DNA of 64,000 nt, taken from assembly GCA_001567275.1 (NCBI GenBank), contig LNBX01000032.1:1-64000 (forward strand). The letters are read 5' to 3'. The translations under genes and the position numbers were made by a program. The notes under the pieces were generated by a model. That model did not search any database, had not been told where the DNA came from, and saw only the letters and a program-made list of their open reading frames with translations. Of this stretch, positions 1 through 8,103 are shown in pieces. Source of the stretch: Bacteroidetes bacterium OLB10. GTDB taxonomy: Bacteria > Bacteroidota > Bacteroidia > AKYH767-A > OLB10. Every line of letters begins with the position of its first letter. Positions within the stretch are counted from its first letter, which is position 1.

Positions 1-134
1 TTATACGGCCTGTATGGAGATGTTGATTTCTCATAACCACAATTATGACGCTCCAACCGCTCGGCCACATCCTGCGTTTGTCCGATATAATAACGCTGGC
101 CTTTTTCTGAATACAATATATAAACCCAGTACAT
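1..134 (-). CDS. GIY-YIG nuclease family protein, second tandem copy (3' part outside window)
   Basis: This is the N-terminal 44 codons of a small GIY-YIG nuclease; the gene runs off the left edge. The reading frame is open and encodes exactly the same residues as the complete copy at 319-567. The two copies differ at seven positions in this stretch, and all seven are synonymous third-codon-position changes, which suggests selection on the protein rather than decay. The gene follows a repeat of the tRNA-Ser 3' end and of the tRNA terminator, just as the first copy does. Family knowledge: stand-alone GIY-YIG domains (UvrC N-terminal/YhbQ-like) are putative metal-dependent nucleases of mostly unknown role. 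The true C-terminus cannot be seen. Confidence 0.85.
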   Translation of the reverse strand, partial: MYWVYILYSEKGQRYYIGQTQDVAERLERHNCGYEKSTSPYRPY

Positions 135-137
135 ATT

Positions 138-160
138 AAAAAAGCTCCCTCTCGGAAGCT
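138..160 (-). terminator. Duplicated copy of the tRNA-Ser terminator hairpin
   Basis: On the minus strand a 7-bp stem closed by a GAGA tetraloop is followed by a run of T, directly before the ATG of the partial GIY-YIG gene. It is the counterpart, 433 bp away, of the hairpin at 571-593. It carries one substitution that turns an A-U pair into a G-U wobble, so the stem is still possible. Confidence 0.6.
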
Positions 161-167
161 CATTTGG

Positions 168-233
168 CGGAGAGAGAGGGATTCGAATGGCGAGGCTTGG
201 CTCGCCATCGAGAGCCTAGCCTCTCGACCCCCG
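168..233 (-). pseudogene. tRNA-Ser 3'-end remnant split by a 40-bp insert
   Basis: Positions 168-187 repeat exactly the last 20 nt of the tRNA-Ser at 601-685 (discriminator, acceptor 3' strand, T-stem 3' strand and T-loop). The next six tRNA bases reappear at 228-233, after a 40-bp insert at 188-227. Beyond 233 there is no tRNA similarity, so the remnant holds only the tRNA tail and cannot make a tRNA. It sits between the two GIY-YIG genes and marks the junction of the tandem duplication. Confidence 0.75.
187..227. repeat. Twin-hairpin element inserted in the tRNA remnant
   Basis: Two perfect inverted repeats lie back to back: an 8-bp stem with a 6-nt loop at 187-208 (arms ATGGCGAG/CTCGCCAT) and a 7-bp stem with a 6-nt loop at 208-227 (arms TCGAGAG/CTCTCGA). 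Together they fill the 40 bp that interrupt the tRNA-like sequence. There is no coding capacity. It may be a very small palindromic mobile element or an RNA structure; no second copy was recognised in the window. Confidence 0.6.
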
Positions 234-302
234 ATAAATTAATCTCTTATTTTAAAAAACTTCCTGATAAAAATATCTTAAACAATTCTACAAACAATAA
301 CT

Positions 303-323
303 GTTGAGAGCTTCGCTCTCAAC
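303..323 (-). terminator. Hairpin at the 3' end of the GIY-YIG gene
   Basis: A perfect 9-bp inverted repeat (GTTGAGAGC/GCTCTCAAC) with a 3-nt loop overlaps the stop codon of the gene at 319-567. No T-run follows on the minus strand, so termination is uncertain; it could instead protect the 3' end of the mRNA. Confidence 0.35.
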
Positions 324-567
324 ATCCGTACTTTTGGATAAACTTTTGTAAATCTTCCGTATTCAGATTCTTCAGTTTTTTCTCTAACTGCATGGCCTCA
401 CTGCGTGTCGGCTTTTCTATTTTGCAAACCAATTTATATGGTCTGTATGGCGATGTTGATTTTTCATAGCCGCAATTATGACGCTCCAACCGCTCGGCCA
501 CATCCTGTGTTTGTCCGATATAATAACGCTGGCCTTTTTCTGAATACAATATATAAACCCAGTACAT
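319..567 (-). CDS. GIY-YIG nuclease family protein
   Basis: Complete 82-residue single-domain GIY-YIG protein. The signature residues are present: Y5-I-L near the N-terminus, Y16-I17-G18, R26, H30-N31 and a candidate metal-binding Glu at E62 within AMQLEKKLK. The length matches UvrC-N/YhbQ-like stand-alone domains. There is no DNA-binding extension like those of homing endonucleases, so substrate and role are not known. The ATG lies three bases after the T-run of the tRNA-Ser terminator, so expression would need terminator read-through or a promoter inside the tRNA gene. A nearly identical second copy follows at 1-134. Confidence 0.9.
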   Translation of the reverse strand: MYWVYILYSEKGQRYYIGQTQDVAERLERHNCGYEKSTSPYRPYKLVCKIEKPTRSEAMQLEKKLKNLNTEDLQKFIQKYGC

Positions 568-620
568 ATTAAAAAAGCTTCCTCTCGGAAGCTCATTTCG
601 CGGAGAGAGAGGGATTCGAA
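434..620. repeat. Tandem duplication unit, copy B (copy A at 1-187)
   Basis: Positions 434-620 and 1-187 align without gaps at a constant offset of 433 bp, with 9 mismatches in 187 positions. The shared unit covers the GIY-YIG 5' region, the tRNA terminator and the last 20 nt of tRNA-Ser. Homology stops inside the tRNA T-arm on one side. On the other side it runs beyond the window edge. Confidence 0.9.
571..593 (-). terminator. Rho-independent terminator of tRNA-Ser
   Basis: On the minus strand, AGCTTCC-GAGA-GGAAGCT forms a 7-bp stem with a stable GNRA-type loop, followed by six T residues. It lies eight bases beyond the tRNA 3' end and ends next to the GIY-YIG start codon. Confidence 0.8.
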
Positions 621-685
621 CCCCCGTTGGTGTTACCCAAGGCGGTTTTCAAGACCGCTGCAATCAACCACTCTGCCATCTCTCC
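601..685 (-). tRNA. tRNA-Ser(TGA)
   Basis: An 85-nt tRNA read on the minus strand. The acceptor arms GGAGAGA and TCTCTCC pair over 7 bp. The anticodon loop reads CT-TGA-AA, which gives serine. There is a variable arm of class II type and a T-loop TTCGAAT. The discriminator is G, as expected for serine. The 3' CCA is not encoded. Its last 20 nt are repeated at 168-187. Confidence 0.95.
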
Positions 686-783
686 GGGCGCGAAAATAAA
701 ACAATTTTTAATACCTCAACTAAAATTGAACAATCCAAATGCTGATTTATTTGTTTATCTTTATATCGTAAAAATCAATTAAA

Positions 784-2235
784 ATGAAACGTGTTCTGTT
801 AGTATTCGCAGCTGCCCTGATGGTGGTTTCTGCTGAAGCAAGGAACCTCAAAGCCTTATTCAATTATAAGACTTTTTATGCTCCCGGTCAGGGTTCTTAT
901 TTAGAATGGTATCTTTCTATAAATGGAAGTTCTGTTACCTATCAACCCAATAAGGAAGGTCAGTATCAGTCATCCGTTCAGATTACTTACCTGATAAAAT
1001 CTCAGGACAAGATTATTAAAGCCGACAAGTATAATTTGTTGGGCCCGGCTATTAAAGACACTTTATTTGTACGTGATTTTCTGGATGTGAGAAGAGTTTC
1101 ACTTCCAGATGGAAATTACGATCTTGAGTTAACTATCAAAGACAATCAGGGAGGCAATGAGTTCAAGCTAAATCAGGCAATCAGTCTGGCATATACTCCT
1201 GATAAAGTAAATGTTTCGGACATTGAGTTGGTTCAGGATTTTTCACAAACAGAAAAACCGGCTGAAATGCTTGTAAAAAATGGTTACTCTGTTACTCCCC
1301 GTGTAGATAATTTCTATAGTACCGGTGATAATCATTTGAAATTTTATGCTGAAGTGTACAATACCCAAAATCTTGCTGACAATGCTATTGCGCTCTCTTG
1401 CTATATACAAAAAGCCGAAGGTAATTCTGTGTTGTCCGATTTTGGAATGGTACAGCGTAAAAACGTTTCTGAAGTAATACCTGTATTGAGTGAAATGGAT
1501 ATCAGTAAGCTTCCTTCAGGGAATTATAATCTTGTGATAGAGGTTAAAGATAAAACCAACCGGTCGCTTGCAATGTCTAAAGTTTATTTTCAACGTCATA
1601 CAGTTTCATCAGAAGTTCCGGTTTATGCAGGTGACATTAGCAAAACATTTGTTGGTAATATGAATGATAAAAATGTTTTAGCCGAAAACATTGCCTGTCT
1701 TCGCCCCATTTCAGGACCACAACAATCGGAGTGGATAACCAATCAGATGAAAGCTTCCAATATTGAAATGATGAAAAACTTTTTTTACGATTTCTGGCAA
1801 CAGGAAAATCCTGCCGACCCTGAAGGTGCCTGGAAAGCATATAAAGAAAAAGTAGATATGATTCAGAAAAGATATGGTACACGAGCGCTCAAAGGGTATA
1901 ATACTGATATGGGAAGAGTTTATTTGCAATATGGTCCACCTTCGTCCATCAACAAAAGCGATTTTGAACCAAACGCCTATCCTTATGAAATGTGGCATTA
2001 CGACAAAATAAAAAACCAAACCAATAAAATGTTTGTGTTTTACAGCAAGGATATGCTTTCGAAGAATTATACACTATTGCACAGCGATATGCCCGGTGAA
2101 CCCAACGAGCCTGCCTGGAATATTATTTTGAGGCAGAAAAGTGCCATCAATGCCAAAAATATTGACGACACAGGAAAAGATCTGAAAGGAGTTTATTCCG
2201 GTGATCGAACCTATGACAATTATAACGACAAGTAA
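784..2235 (+). CDS. GWxTD domain-containing exported protein
   Basis: 483 residues with an N-terminal signal peptide (MKRVLLVFAAALMVVSAEA), so it should be exported. A long beta-rich middle region is followed by the GWxTD-type domain. The name motif appears as GYNTD at residues 371-375, followed by MGRVYLQYGPP and a conserved YPYEMWHYDK stretch. GWxTD domains are common in Bacteroidota and Acidobacteriota and have no established function. It is the first gene of a tight cluster: the acyltransferase starts 6 bp after its stop. The only promoter-like sequence noticed is a -7-like TATCTTTA at 756-763. Confidence 0.85.
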   Translation: MKRVLLVFAAALMVVSAEARNLKALFNYKTFYAPGQGSYLEWYLSINGSSVTYQPNKEGQYQSSVQITYLIKSQDKIIKADKYNLLGPAIKDTLFVRDFLDVRRVSLPDGNYDLELTIKDNQGGNEFKLNQAISLAYTPDKVNVSDIELVQDFSQTEKPAEMLVKNGYSVTPRVDNFYSTGDNHLKFYAEVYNTQNLADNAIALSCYIQKAEGNSVLSDFGMVQRKNVSEVIPVLSEMDISKLPSGNYNLVIEVKDKTNRSLAMSKVYFQRHTVSSEVPVYAGDISKTFVGNMNDKNVLAENIACLRPISGPQQSEWITNQMKASNIEMMKNFFYDFWQQENPADPEGAWKAYKEKVDMIQKRYGTRALKGYNTDMGRVYLQYGPPSSINKSDFEPNAYPYEMWHYDKIKNQTNKMFVFYSKDMLSKNYTLLHSDMPGEPNEPAWNIILRQKSAINAKNIDDTGKDLKGVYSGDRTYDNYNDK

Positions 2236-2241
2236 ATTTTT

Positions 2242-3090
2242 GTGCATTTGGTGCTGCGTGGCCTTATTTATCTTCTTTCGCTGATTGACCTTCGCATACT
2301 TTACTTCTTGTCAGATATAATAGCGTTTGTTCTGAAACATTTTATTCAGTATCGAAAAAAAATTATTCTTGAAAATCTCTATCGTTCATTTCCTGAAAAA
2401 AATGAAAATGAAATAGAGCAAATAGCTGCAGCATTTTATACTAATCTGTCAGACCTTATTGTGGAAACCATTAAAATGGTAAGTATAAGTAAAAGTGAAC
2501 TCACCCGAAGATGCCGCTTTACCAATCCCGAAATACTTAACCATTATTACGACTCTCAAAAAAGTCTGATTGCCGTATGCGGACATTTCAATAACTGGGA
2601 GTTGGGAGGGTTGGCTCTTTCAGCCATTGCACCGCATAAAGTACTTGGTATTTATAAACCTCTTACCAGCTCGTCATGGGATGGTTACTTTAAGAAAATA
2701 AGATCGCGGTTTGGAATGCATCTTGTTCCAATGAAGTCCACCACACGCGAAGTGGTAAAACATAAAAACCTTCCCACCATTACCACACTTATTGCTGATC
2801 AAACACCACATCGCAGTGAAATAAATTACCGTACTACATTCTTAAATCAAGACACAGCAGTGTTTCTGGGAGCTGAAAAACTTGCTAAGCTTACCGGTTA
2901 TCCTGTGATTTATTTTTCGATGCACCGAATCAGAAGAGGCTATTATGAAATTACCATTTTACCTGTAACAGAAAACCCTGTTGAAGAAACTGATTATGTA
3001 ATTACCCGTAAACACCTTTCATTATTGGAGAATGATATTCGACAACAACCTGCCAACTGGTTATGGAGTCATCGCAGATGGAAATATTAA
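2242..3090 (+). CDS. LpxL/HtrB-type lysophospholipid/lipid A acyltransferase
   Basis: 282 residues starting with GTG, 6 bp after the preceding stop. The hydrophobic N-terminus (about residues 8-32) fits a membrane anchor at the cytoplasmic face. The acyltransferase motif HX4E is present as H115-FNNW-E120 in CGHFNNWELGG. The family adds secondary acyl chains to Kdo-lipid A or related lipids. The neighbouring glycosyltransferase suggests envelope lipid or polysaccharide synthesis, but the exact acceptor cannot be read from sequence. Confidence 0.88.
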   Translation: MHLVLRGLIYLLSLIDLRILYFLSDIIAFVLKHFIQYRKKIILENLYRSFPEKNENEIEQIAAAFYTNLSDLIVETIKMVSISKSELTRRCRFTNPEILNHYYDSQKSLIAVCGHFNNWELGGLALSAIAPHKVLGIYKPLTSSSWDGYFKKIRSRFGMHLVPMKSTTREVVKHKNLPTITTLIADQTPHRSEINYRTTFLNQDTAVFLGAEKLAKLTGYPVIYFSMHRIRRGYYEITILPVTENPVEETDYVITRKHLSLLENDIRQQPANWLWSHRRWKY

Positions 3091-3132
3091 ATATCTGAAT
3101 AAACGCTGGCAATTTCATTTCTTTGCAACCGG

Positions 3133-4158
3133 ATGAAAGTTGCCGTAGTTATACTGAACTTTAATGGGGCTAAACTGCTTAAGCAGTTTCTGCCTTCGGT
3201 AATTAAACACACACCTTCGTGGTGCGAAATAATTGTTGCCGATAATGCATCAACTGACAACTCACTTCAGGTAATGAAGGAGTATTTTCCTCATATCAGA
3301 ATCATTCCATTATCTGAGAATACTGGATTTGCCGGAGGTTATAACCGTGCTCTGAAACAGGTGGATGCAGAATATTATGTTTTGTTAAACTCCGATATTG
3401 AAGTTACTCCTCAGTGGGTGGAGCCTGTCATTCAGTTTATGGATGCAAATAAAGATGTAGCCGCCTGCCAGCCTAAAATTTTAGCTTACCATCAAAAAAA
3501 TGAGTTTGAACATGCAGGAGCCTCGGGAGGATTTATGGATTATCTGGGTTATCCGTTTTGCAGAGGAAGATTATTTAACACACTTGAAAAAGATTCAGGG
3601 CAGTACAACCAACCGATAGAAATTTTTTGGGCTACAGGTGCCTGTATGTTTATCCGTAGTAAGGAGTATCATGCCGCTGGTGCACTGGACGAATATTTTT
3701 TCGCTCACATGGAAGAAATAGATTTATGCTGGCGACTCAAACGCAAAGGGTTGAAATTATTCTGCATTCCGCAGTCGCAAGTTTTTCATGTTGGTGGAGG
3801 CACCTTACACAAAAGCAATCCCAGAAAAACTTATCTCAATTTCAGAAACAATCTGATGATGTTGTACAAAAATCTGCCGCCACAAAAAATGCTTCTAGTT
3901 TTGATCAGCAGAATTGTGCTTGATAAACTTGCCGGTATCAGCTTTTTTTTCTCAGGAAATGTGAAAGACACCATAGCCGTTTATAAGGCTTACTTTTATA
4001 TTTTAAAAAATTACAAACGGTTAAGAAAGCAAAGAAACAATTCAGGAATTCCGTTCAGAGAAGTTTCAAATATTTATAAGAGAAGTCTGGTTTCAGCTTA
4101 TTATTTAAAAAAACAACATCAGTTTTCAGAACTCGACCCAACACAATTTACACAATGA
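3133..4158 (+). CDS. Family 2 glycosyltransferase
   Basis: 341 residues with a GT-A fold layout: VVILNFNG at the N-terminus, ENTGFAGGYNRAL, the nucleotide-sugar and metal site NSDIE at about 86-90, and EEIDLCWRLKRKG at about 194-206, typical of rhamnosyl- or galactosyl-transferase-like GT2 enzymes. The C-terminus carries a hydrophobic or basic membrane-associating region. The stop overlaps the start of the FAH-family gene by 4 bp (ATGA), which indicates translational coupling. Its role in cell-surface glycan synthesis is inferred from family and neighbours. Confidence 0.88.
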   Translation: MKVAVVILNFNGAKLLKQFLPSVIKHTPSWCEIIVADNASTDNSLQVMKEYFPHIRIIPLSENTGFAGGYNRALKQVDAEYYVLLNSDIEVTPQWVEPVIQFMDANKDVAACQPKILAYHQKNEFEHAGASGGFMDYLGYPFCRGRLFNTLEKDSGQYNQPIEIFWATGACMFIRSKEYHAAGALDEYFFAHMEEIDLCWRLKRKGLKLFCIPQSQVFHVGGGTLHKSNPRKTYLNFRNNLMMLYKNLPPQKMLLVLISRIVLDKLAGISFFFSGNVKDTIAVYKAYFYILKNYKRLRKQRNNSGIPFREVSNIYKRSLVSAYYLKKQHQFSELDPTQFTQ

Positions 4159-4766
4159 AAATAATTTGTATAGGACGAAATTATGCAGCTCATGTCAAAG
4201 AGCTGAACAATGAAACTGTAGAAGAGCCTGTCATTTTTCTGAAACCTGAAACCGCACAACTGCAATCGCGAATGCCCTTTTTTATTCCTGACTTTTCAGC
4301 ACAAATACACCATGAGGTAGAACTGGTAATTAAAATCAACAAAACAGGAAAACACATCCAGAAGAAATTTGCACACACCTATTATGATGAAATTGGAATT
4401 GGAATAGATTTTACCGCACGCGACAAACAAACATATCTTAAATCAAAAGGATTGCCATGGGAGCTTGCCAAAGCTTTTGATGGCAGCGCACCCACTGGTA
4501 AATTTTTAAACAAATCAGTATTTGAATCGGTTCAGCATATTTCGTTTCATCTCGATAAAAATGGCCACACAGTGCAGCAGGGAAATTCATCGCAGATGAT
4601 TCATTCCATTGATAAGATTATTTCATTCGTATCGGAATATTTCACTCTGAAAAAGGGTGATCTTATTTTTACCGGAACACCGGAGGGCGTAGGGAGTGTA
4701 AAACCAGATGATATTCTGGAGGCATATATAGGTAATGAAAAACTGCTGACCGTAAAGATTAAATAA
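4155..4766 (+). CDS. Fumarylacetoacetate hydrolase (FAH) family protein
   Basis: 203 residues, close to the single-domain FAH-family length. Metal-binding acids are visible: E54 and E56 in HHEVEL and D85 in GIDFTARD, with the conserved AKAFDG stretch at 105-110 and the C-terminal FTGTPEGVG loop. Members act as acylpyruvate hydrolases, oxaloacetate decarboxylases/tautomerases or 2-keto-4-pentenoate hydratase-like enzymes, and the specific reaction cannot be chosen here. Its start overlaps the end of the GT2 gene by 4 bp. Confidence 0.88.
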   Translation: MKIICIGRNYAAHVKELNNETVEEPVIFLKPETAQLQSRMPFFIPDFSAQIHHEVELVIKINKTGKHIQKKFAHTYYDEIGIGIDFTARDKQTYLKSKGLPWELAKAFDGSAPTGKFLNKSVFESVQHISFHLDKNGHTVQQGNSSQMIHSIDKIISFVSEYFTLKKGDLIFTGTPEGVGSVKPDDILEAYIGNEKLLTVKIK

Positions 4767-4887
4767 ACCCATTATTCCTATCATGAATGGTAACAGCAAA
4801 CGGTTAAAAAGCAATAATTTCATTTAGTTTTAAAAAAGGTATTTGCCTAACTTTACAGCCTTTTAAGACGGGATTTTTCAGTTTACA

Positions 4888-6267
4888 ATGCCAGCGCAAA
4901 TACACATGGAGGAAATTAAAGAATTACTTCAGCAGGATAATCTTGCCGGCTGTAAGGCATATCTTGAAAACTGGCTTCCTTCAGAACTTGCAGAACTGAT
5001 TGTTGAAAGTGATGATACTGAGCGTGCTTTTGTTTTTAAATCTATTGACCGCGAGCGTGCATTTGAAACGTTTGAATCACTGGATGTAAATCTGCAGAAA
5101 TCACTACTGGATGTACTCCCTTCTCGTCAGGTGCAGCTCATTCTTAACGATATGAGTCCTGACGACCGTACGGCACTACTCGAAGAAATAGACCCGGAAC
5201 TCCTCAACCGATTACTTAAACTGCTCACGCCAAAAGAACGCGCCATTGCTCTTTCGCTGTTAGGTTATCCCGAAAATTCCATCGGACGTCTGATGACACC
5301 CGACTACATTGCTATTCGCAAACACTGGAGTGTGCGTTATGTGTTGGATTATATCAGAGAGAATGGTGAAAACTCAGAAACGCTGAACGTTATTTATATT
5401 GTTGACGAACGTGGTCATCTGATTGATGATATTAAGGTTGCAGAAATTCTTTTGGCTGATTTGAATACGCCTATCGAAAATCTGATGGACGGAAAATATA
5501 CTGCTTTGTCGGTAACTGATGACGAAGAAGTGGCTATCGGTGTATTTAAAAAATTGAACCGCGTGGCATTGCCTGTTGTAAACTCTTCACAAATGTTGCT
5601 TGGCATAATTACTATTGATGACGTACTGCAATTGGCCGAAGAAGAAACCACAGAAGACATCCAGAAACTGGGAGGTGTGGAAGCCCTTGAAGAACCTTAT
5701 ATGGAAATGCCTTTACCCAAATTACTTCGCAAACGTGCACCCTGGCTGATCATTTTATTTATTGGTGAAATGTTTACTGCTTCGGCAATGAGTTTTTTCG
5801 AAAACGAAATTGAACGTGCTGTGGTGTTGGCATTATTTATTCCGTTGATAGTAAGTAGTGGCGGCAACAGCGGCTCGCAGGCTGCTACACTTATCATTCG
5901 TGCACTTGCACTGGGCGAAGTAACATTGAAAGACTGGTGGAGAGTAATGCGCAGGGAAATTATATCAGGACTCATCTTAGGACTGATATTAGGTTTTATT
6001 GGATTTTTGAGAGTAGCAGCATGGGCAACCTTTACCAATATTTATGGCCCGCACTGGATGCTGATAGGCATTACCATTGGCATTACTTTGGTAGGTGTGT
6101 GTACCTGGGGAACAGTAATGGGTTCCATGCTTCCTATTATATTAAAACGTTTTGGCGCTGACCCTGCTACTTCTTCTGCTCCGTTTATTGCAACACTGGT
6201 AGATGTTACCGGACTTGTAATTTATTTCAGCATTGCAGCTACTATTCTTTCAGGTACGTTGTTGTAA
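4888..6267 (+). CDS. mgtE: Magnesium transporter MgtE
   Basis: 459 residues with the full MgtE layout: a helical cytoplasmic N-domain (about 5-130, ending in LTPKERAIALSLLGYPENSIGRLM), two CBS domains (about 132-250) and a C-terminal five-helix membrane domain (about 285-459) containing the pore motif SGGNSGSQAATL. The N- and CBS domains sense cytoplasmic Mg2+ and close the channel in characterised homologues. It is followed after 11 bp by the reductase gene at 6279. A 121-bp gap separates it from the FAH gene, so it may have its own promoter. Confidence 0.95.
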   Translation: MPAQIHMEEIKELLQQDNLAGCKAYLENWLPSELAELIVESDDTERAFVFKSIDRERAFETFESLDVNLQKSLLDVLPSRQVQLILNDMSPDDRTALLEEIDPELLNRLLKLLTPKERAIALSLLGYPENSIGRLMTPDYIAIRKHWSVRYVLDYIRENGENSETLNVIYIVDERGHLIDDIKVAEILLADLNTPIENLMDGKYTALSVTDDEEVAIGVFKKLNRVALPVVNSSQMLLGIITIDDVLQLAEEETTEDIQKLGGVEALEEPYMEMPLPKLLRKRAPWLIILFIGEMFTASAMSFFENEIERAVVLALFIPLIVSSGGNSGSQAATLIIRALALGEVTLKDWWRVMRREIISGLILGLILGFIGFLRVAAWATFTNIYGPHWMLIGITIGITLVGVCTWGTVMGSMLPIILKRFGADPATSSAPFIATLVDVTGLVIYFSIAATILSGTLL

Positions 6268-6278
6268 AAATTTTTCAC

Positions 6279-7409
6279 ATGAGTAAAATTATAGTATTAG
6301 GATCAGGTATGGTTGGCAGTGCTATGGCGTTGGACTTAGCCACAAATCATCAGGTTACTGTTGCCGACATTAACACTGCTTCCTTAGAAAAACTAAAGGC
6401 AAAGAACAACGCAATAAATGTGTTGACTGCTGATGTACGCAACTCAGCTGAATTAATAAATATTCTTCAGCCATTCGACCTGGTGGTATGTGCAGTGCCG
6501 GGATTTCTCGGATATCAAACCTTAAAAAACATTATTGAAGCCGGAAAAAATACCGTTGATATTTCATTCTTCCCTGAAAATTGTCTGGAGCTGAATGACC
6601 TGGCTGTACAAAAAAATGTTACGGCAATTGTAGATTGCGGAGTAGCTCCCGGGATGGGAAACATTATTTTAGGATATTATAATGAGAAGTTTCAAATAAC
6701 AGATTTTGAATGTCTGGTCGGAGGTTTGCCAAAGATTAAGAAATGGCCTTTTGCTTATAAAGCACCTTTCTCACCCATTGATGTGATAGAAGAATACACC
6801 CGTCCTGCGCGTTATGTGGAGAATGGTTGTATCGTAACAAGAGAAGCACTGAGTGATGTAGAGCAGGTGGAGTTTGAAGGTGTTGGAACACTGGAGTCTT
6901 TTAACAGTGATGGTTTACGTTCCTTGCTGTTCACCATGCCGCACATAAAAAACATGAAAGAAAAAACACTGCGGTATCCCGGCCATGTTGAATATGTCAG
7001 GGTGCTCAGGTCAACAGGCTTTTTCAGTACCACACCTGTAGAAATAAATGGAACAAAAATCCGTCCGATAGATTTTACATCACGTTTGCTTTTTGATGAA
7101 TGGAAATTGGGCGAAACAGAAGAAGAGCTTACCGTTATGCGTATTACCATAAAGGGTGTTGATGATAAAGGACAACAAACCATCATTTATCATTTGCATG
7201 ACAATTACAACCATGCCACCAACACTTCTTCAATGGCACGTACAACAGGATATACAGCCACAGCTGCTGCGCATTTAATCTTAAACGGTATGTTTGATAA
7301 CAAAGGAGTGTTTCCACCGGAATTGATTGGAAAATATGAAAACTGTTTTCACTCCATCATGCAATACCTTAACGAAAGAGGTGTTCAATATGTAAAAACA
7401 CAATACTGA
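6279..7409 (+). CDS. Saccharopine dehydrogenase-like (lysine 6-dehydrogenase-type) reductase
   Basis: 376 residues. The N-terminus is a Rossmann fold with GSGMVG at residues 8-13, followed by a saccharopine dehydrogenase C-terminal-type domain. Landmarks are VVCAVPGFLGYQTLK, VDCGVAPGMGN and GGLPKIKKWPFAYKAPFSP. The overall match is to the Sacchrp_dh_NADP family, in which lysine 6-dehydrogenases and carboxynorspermidine synthases also fall. The substrate cannot be assigned. It is likely cotranscribed with mgtE (11-bp gap). Its 3' end converges on the response regulator gene. Confidence 0.82.
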   Translation: MSKIIVLGSGMVGSAMALDLATNHQVTVADINTASLEKLKAKNNAINVLTADVRNSAELINILQPFDLVVCAVPGFLGYQTLKNIIEAGKNTVDISFFPENCLELNDLAVQKNVTAIVDCGVAPGMGNIILGYYNEKFQITDFECLVGGLPKIKKWPFAYKAPFSPIDVIEEYTRPARYVENGCIVTREALSDVEQVEFEGVGTLESFNSDGLRSLLFTMPHIKNMKEKTLRYPGHVEYVRVLRSTGFFSTTPVEINGTKIRPIDFTSRLLFDEWKLGETEEELTVMRITIKGVDDKGQQTIIYHLHDNYNHATNTSSMARTTGYTATAAAHLILNGMFDNKGVFPPELIGKYENCFHSIMQYLNERGVQYVKTQY

Positions 7410-7430
7410 TAGGATGAATTTGGCATTGGC

Positions 7431-8099
7431 TTAATGCCTCAGTATTTTCTGAATAATAGTTTTTGAAACTGCTTCACTTACGGAGTTGACGTGAAGTTTC
7501 TGATAAATTCTGCGAATATGAGAGTGTACGGTTTCATAACTTATGTTCAGCTGGGTAGAAATCATTTTGTACGACTTTCCTTTTACGAGTAATTCCAGTA
7601 CATCTTTCTCACGTTTACTTAATTTATATTCTTCACTGGTATTTTGAGGTGTCTGCATTTTTGCAAAAGCATTCAGCATTTTCCGGGCAATAACCGGAGT
7701 CATAGGTGCACCTCCTGCATATACTTCCTTTATTTGAAATATAAGTGATTCGAGTGTGGTTGTTTTAAGTAAATATCCGTTGGCTCCTGCACAAATAGAA
7801 TTAAAAACTTTATCATCATCTTCAAAACCTGTGAGCATAAGAATGGGCAATCCCGGAAATTTTTTCCTGATAATTTTTACAGCCTCAATTCCTGTCATGG
7901 CAGGCATATCAATATCCATTAACACAACATCGGGTTTCAGTGATTCAATATTTGCAACACACTCTGTTGCCGAACCGAATGTGGCTACCAAATGAATGTC
8001 TTCCGAATCATTTAGAACAGCTTGCACTGACTCCAGTATATTCTTATTGTCATCAGCGATAATTACTCTGATGGGTTTATCTTGTTTCTTCATTTCCAT
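7431..8099 (-). CDS. LuxR/NarL-family response regulator
   Basis: 222 residues. The receiver domain has acidic pair D16-D17, phosphoacceptor D62 (VVLMDIDMP), T90 and K112. A LuxR-type HTH occupies about 155-215 (LSKREKDVLELLVKGKS ... TVHSHIRRIYQKL). It lies 61 bp downstream of the propeller histidine kinase gene on the same strand, the usual partner arrangement. In-frame ATG codons at 8099 and 8093 are both possible. A -7-like box at 8104-8111 would place transcription initiation almost on the start codon, favouring 8093 (MKKQDKP). The palindrome at 8131-8152 suggests self-regulation. Confidence 0.93.
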   Translation of the reverse strand: MEMKKQDKPIRVIIADDNKNILESVQAVLNDSEDIHLVATFGSATECVANIESLKPDVVLMDIDMPAMTGIEAVKIIRKKFPGLPILMLTGFEDDDKVFNSICAGANGYLLKTTTLESLIFQIKEVYAGGAPMTPVIARKMLNAFAKMQTPQNTSEEYKLSKREKDVLELLVKGKSYKMISTQLNISYETVHSHIRRIYQKLHVNSVSEAVSKTIIQKILRH

Positions 8100-8103
8100 G
8101 GTG

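Noticed and set aside
7422-7438. 6-bp hairpin between the convergent reductase and response regulator genes
   Set aside because: Short stem without a T-run that overlaps the regulator stop codon; too weak to call a terminator.
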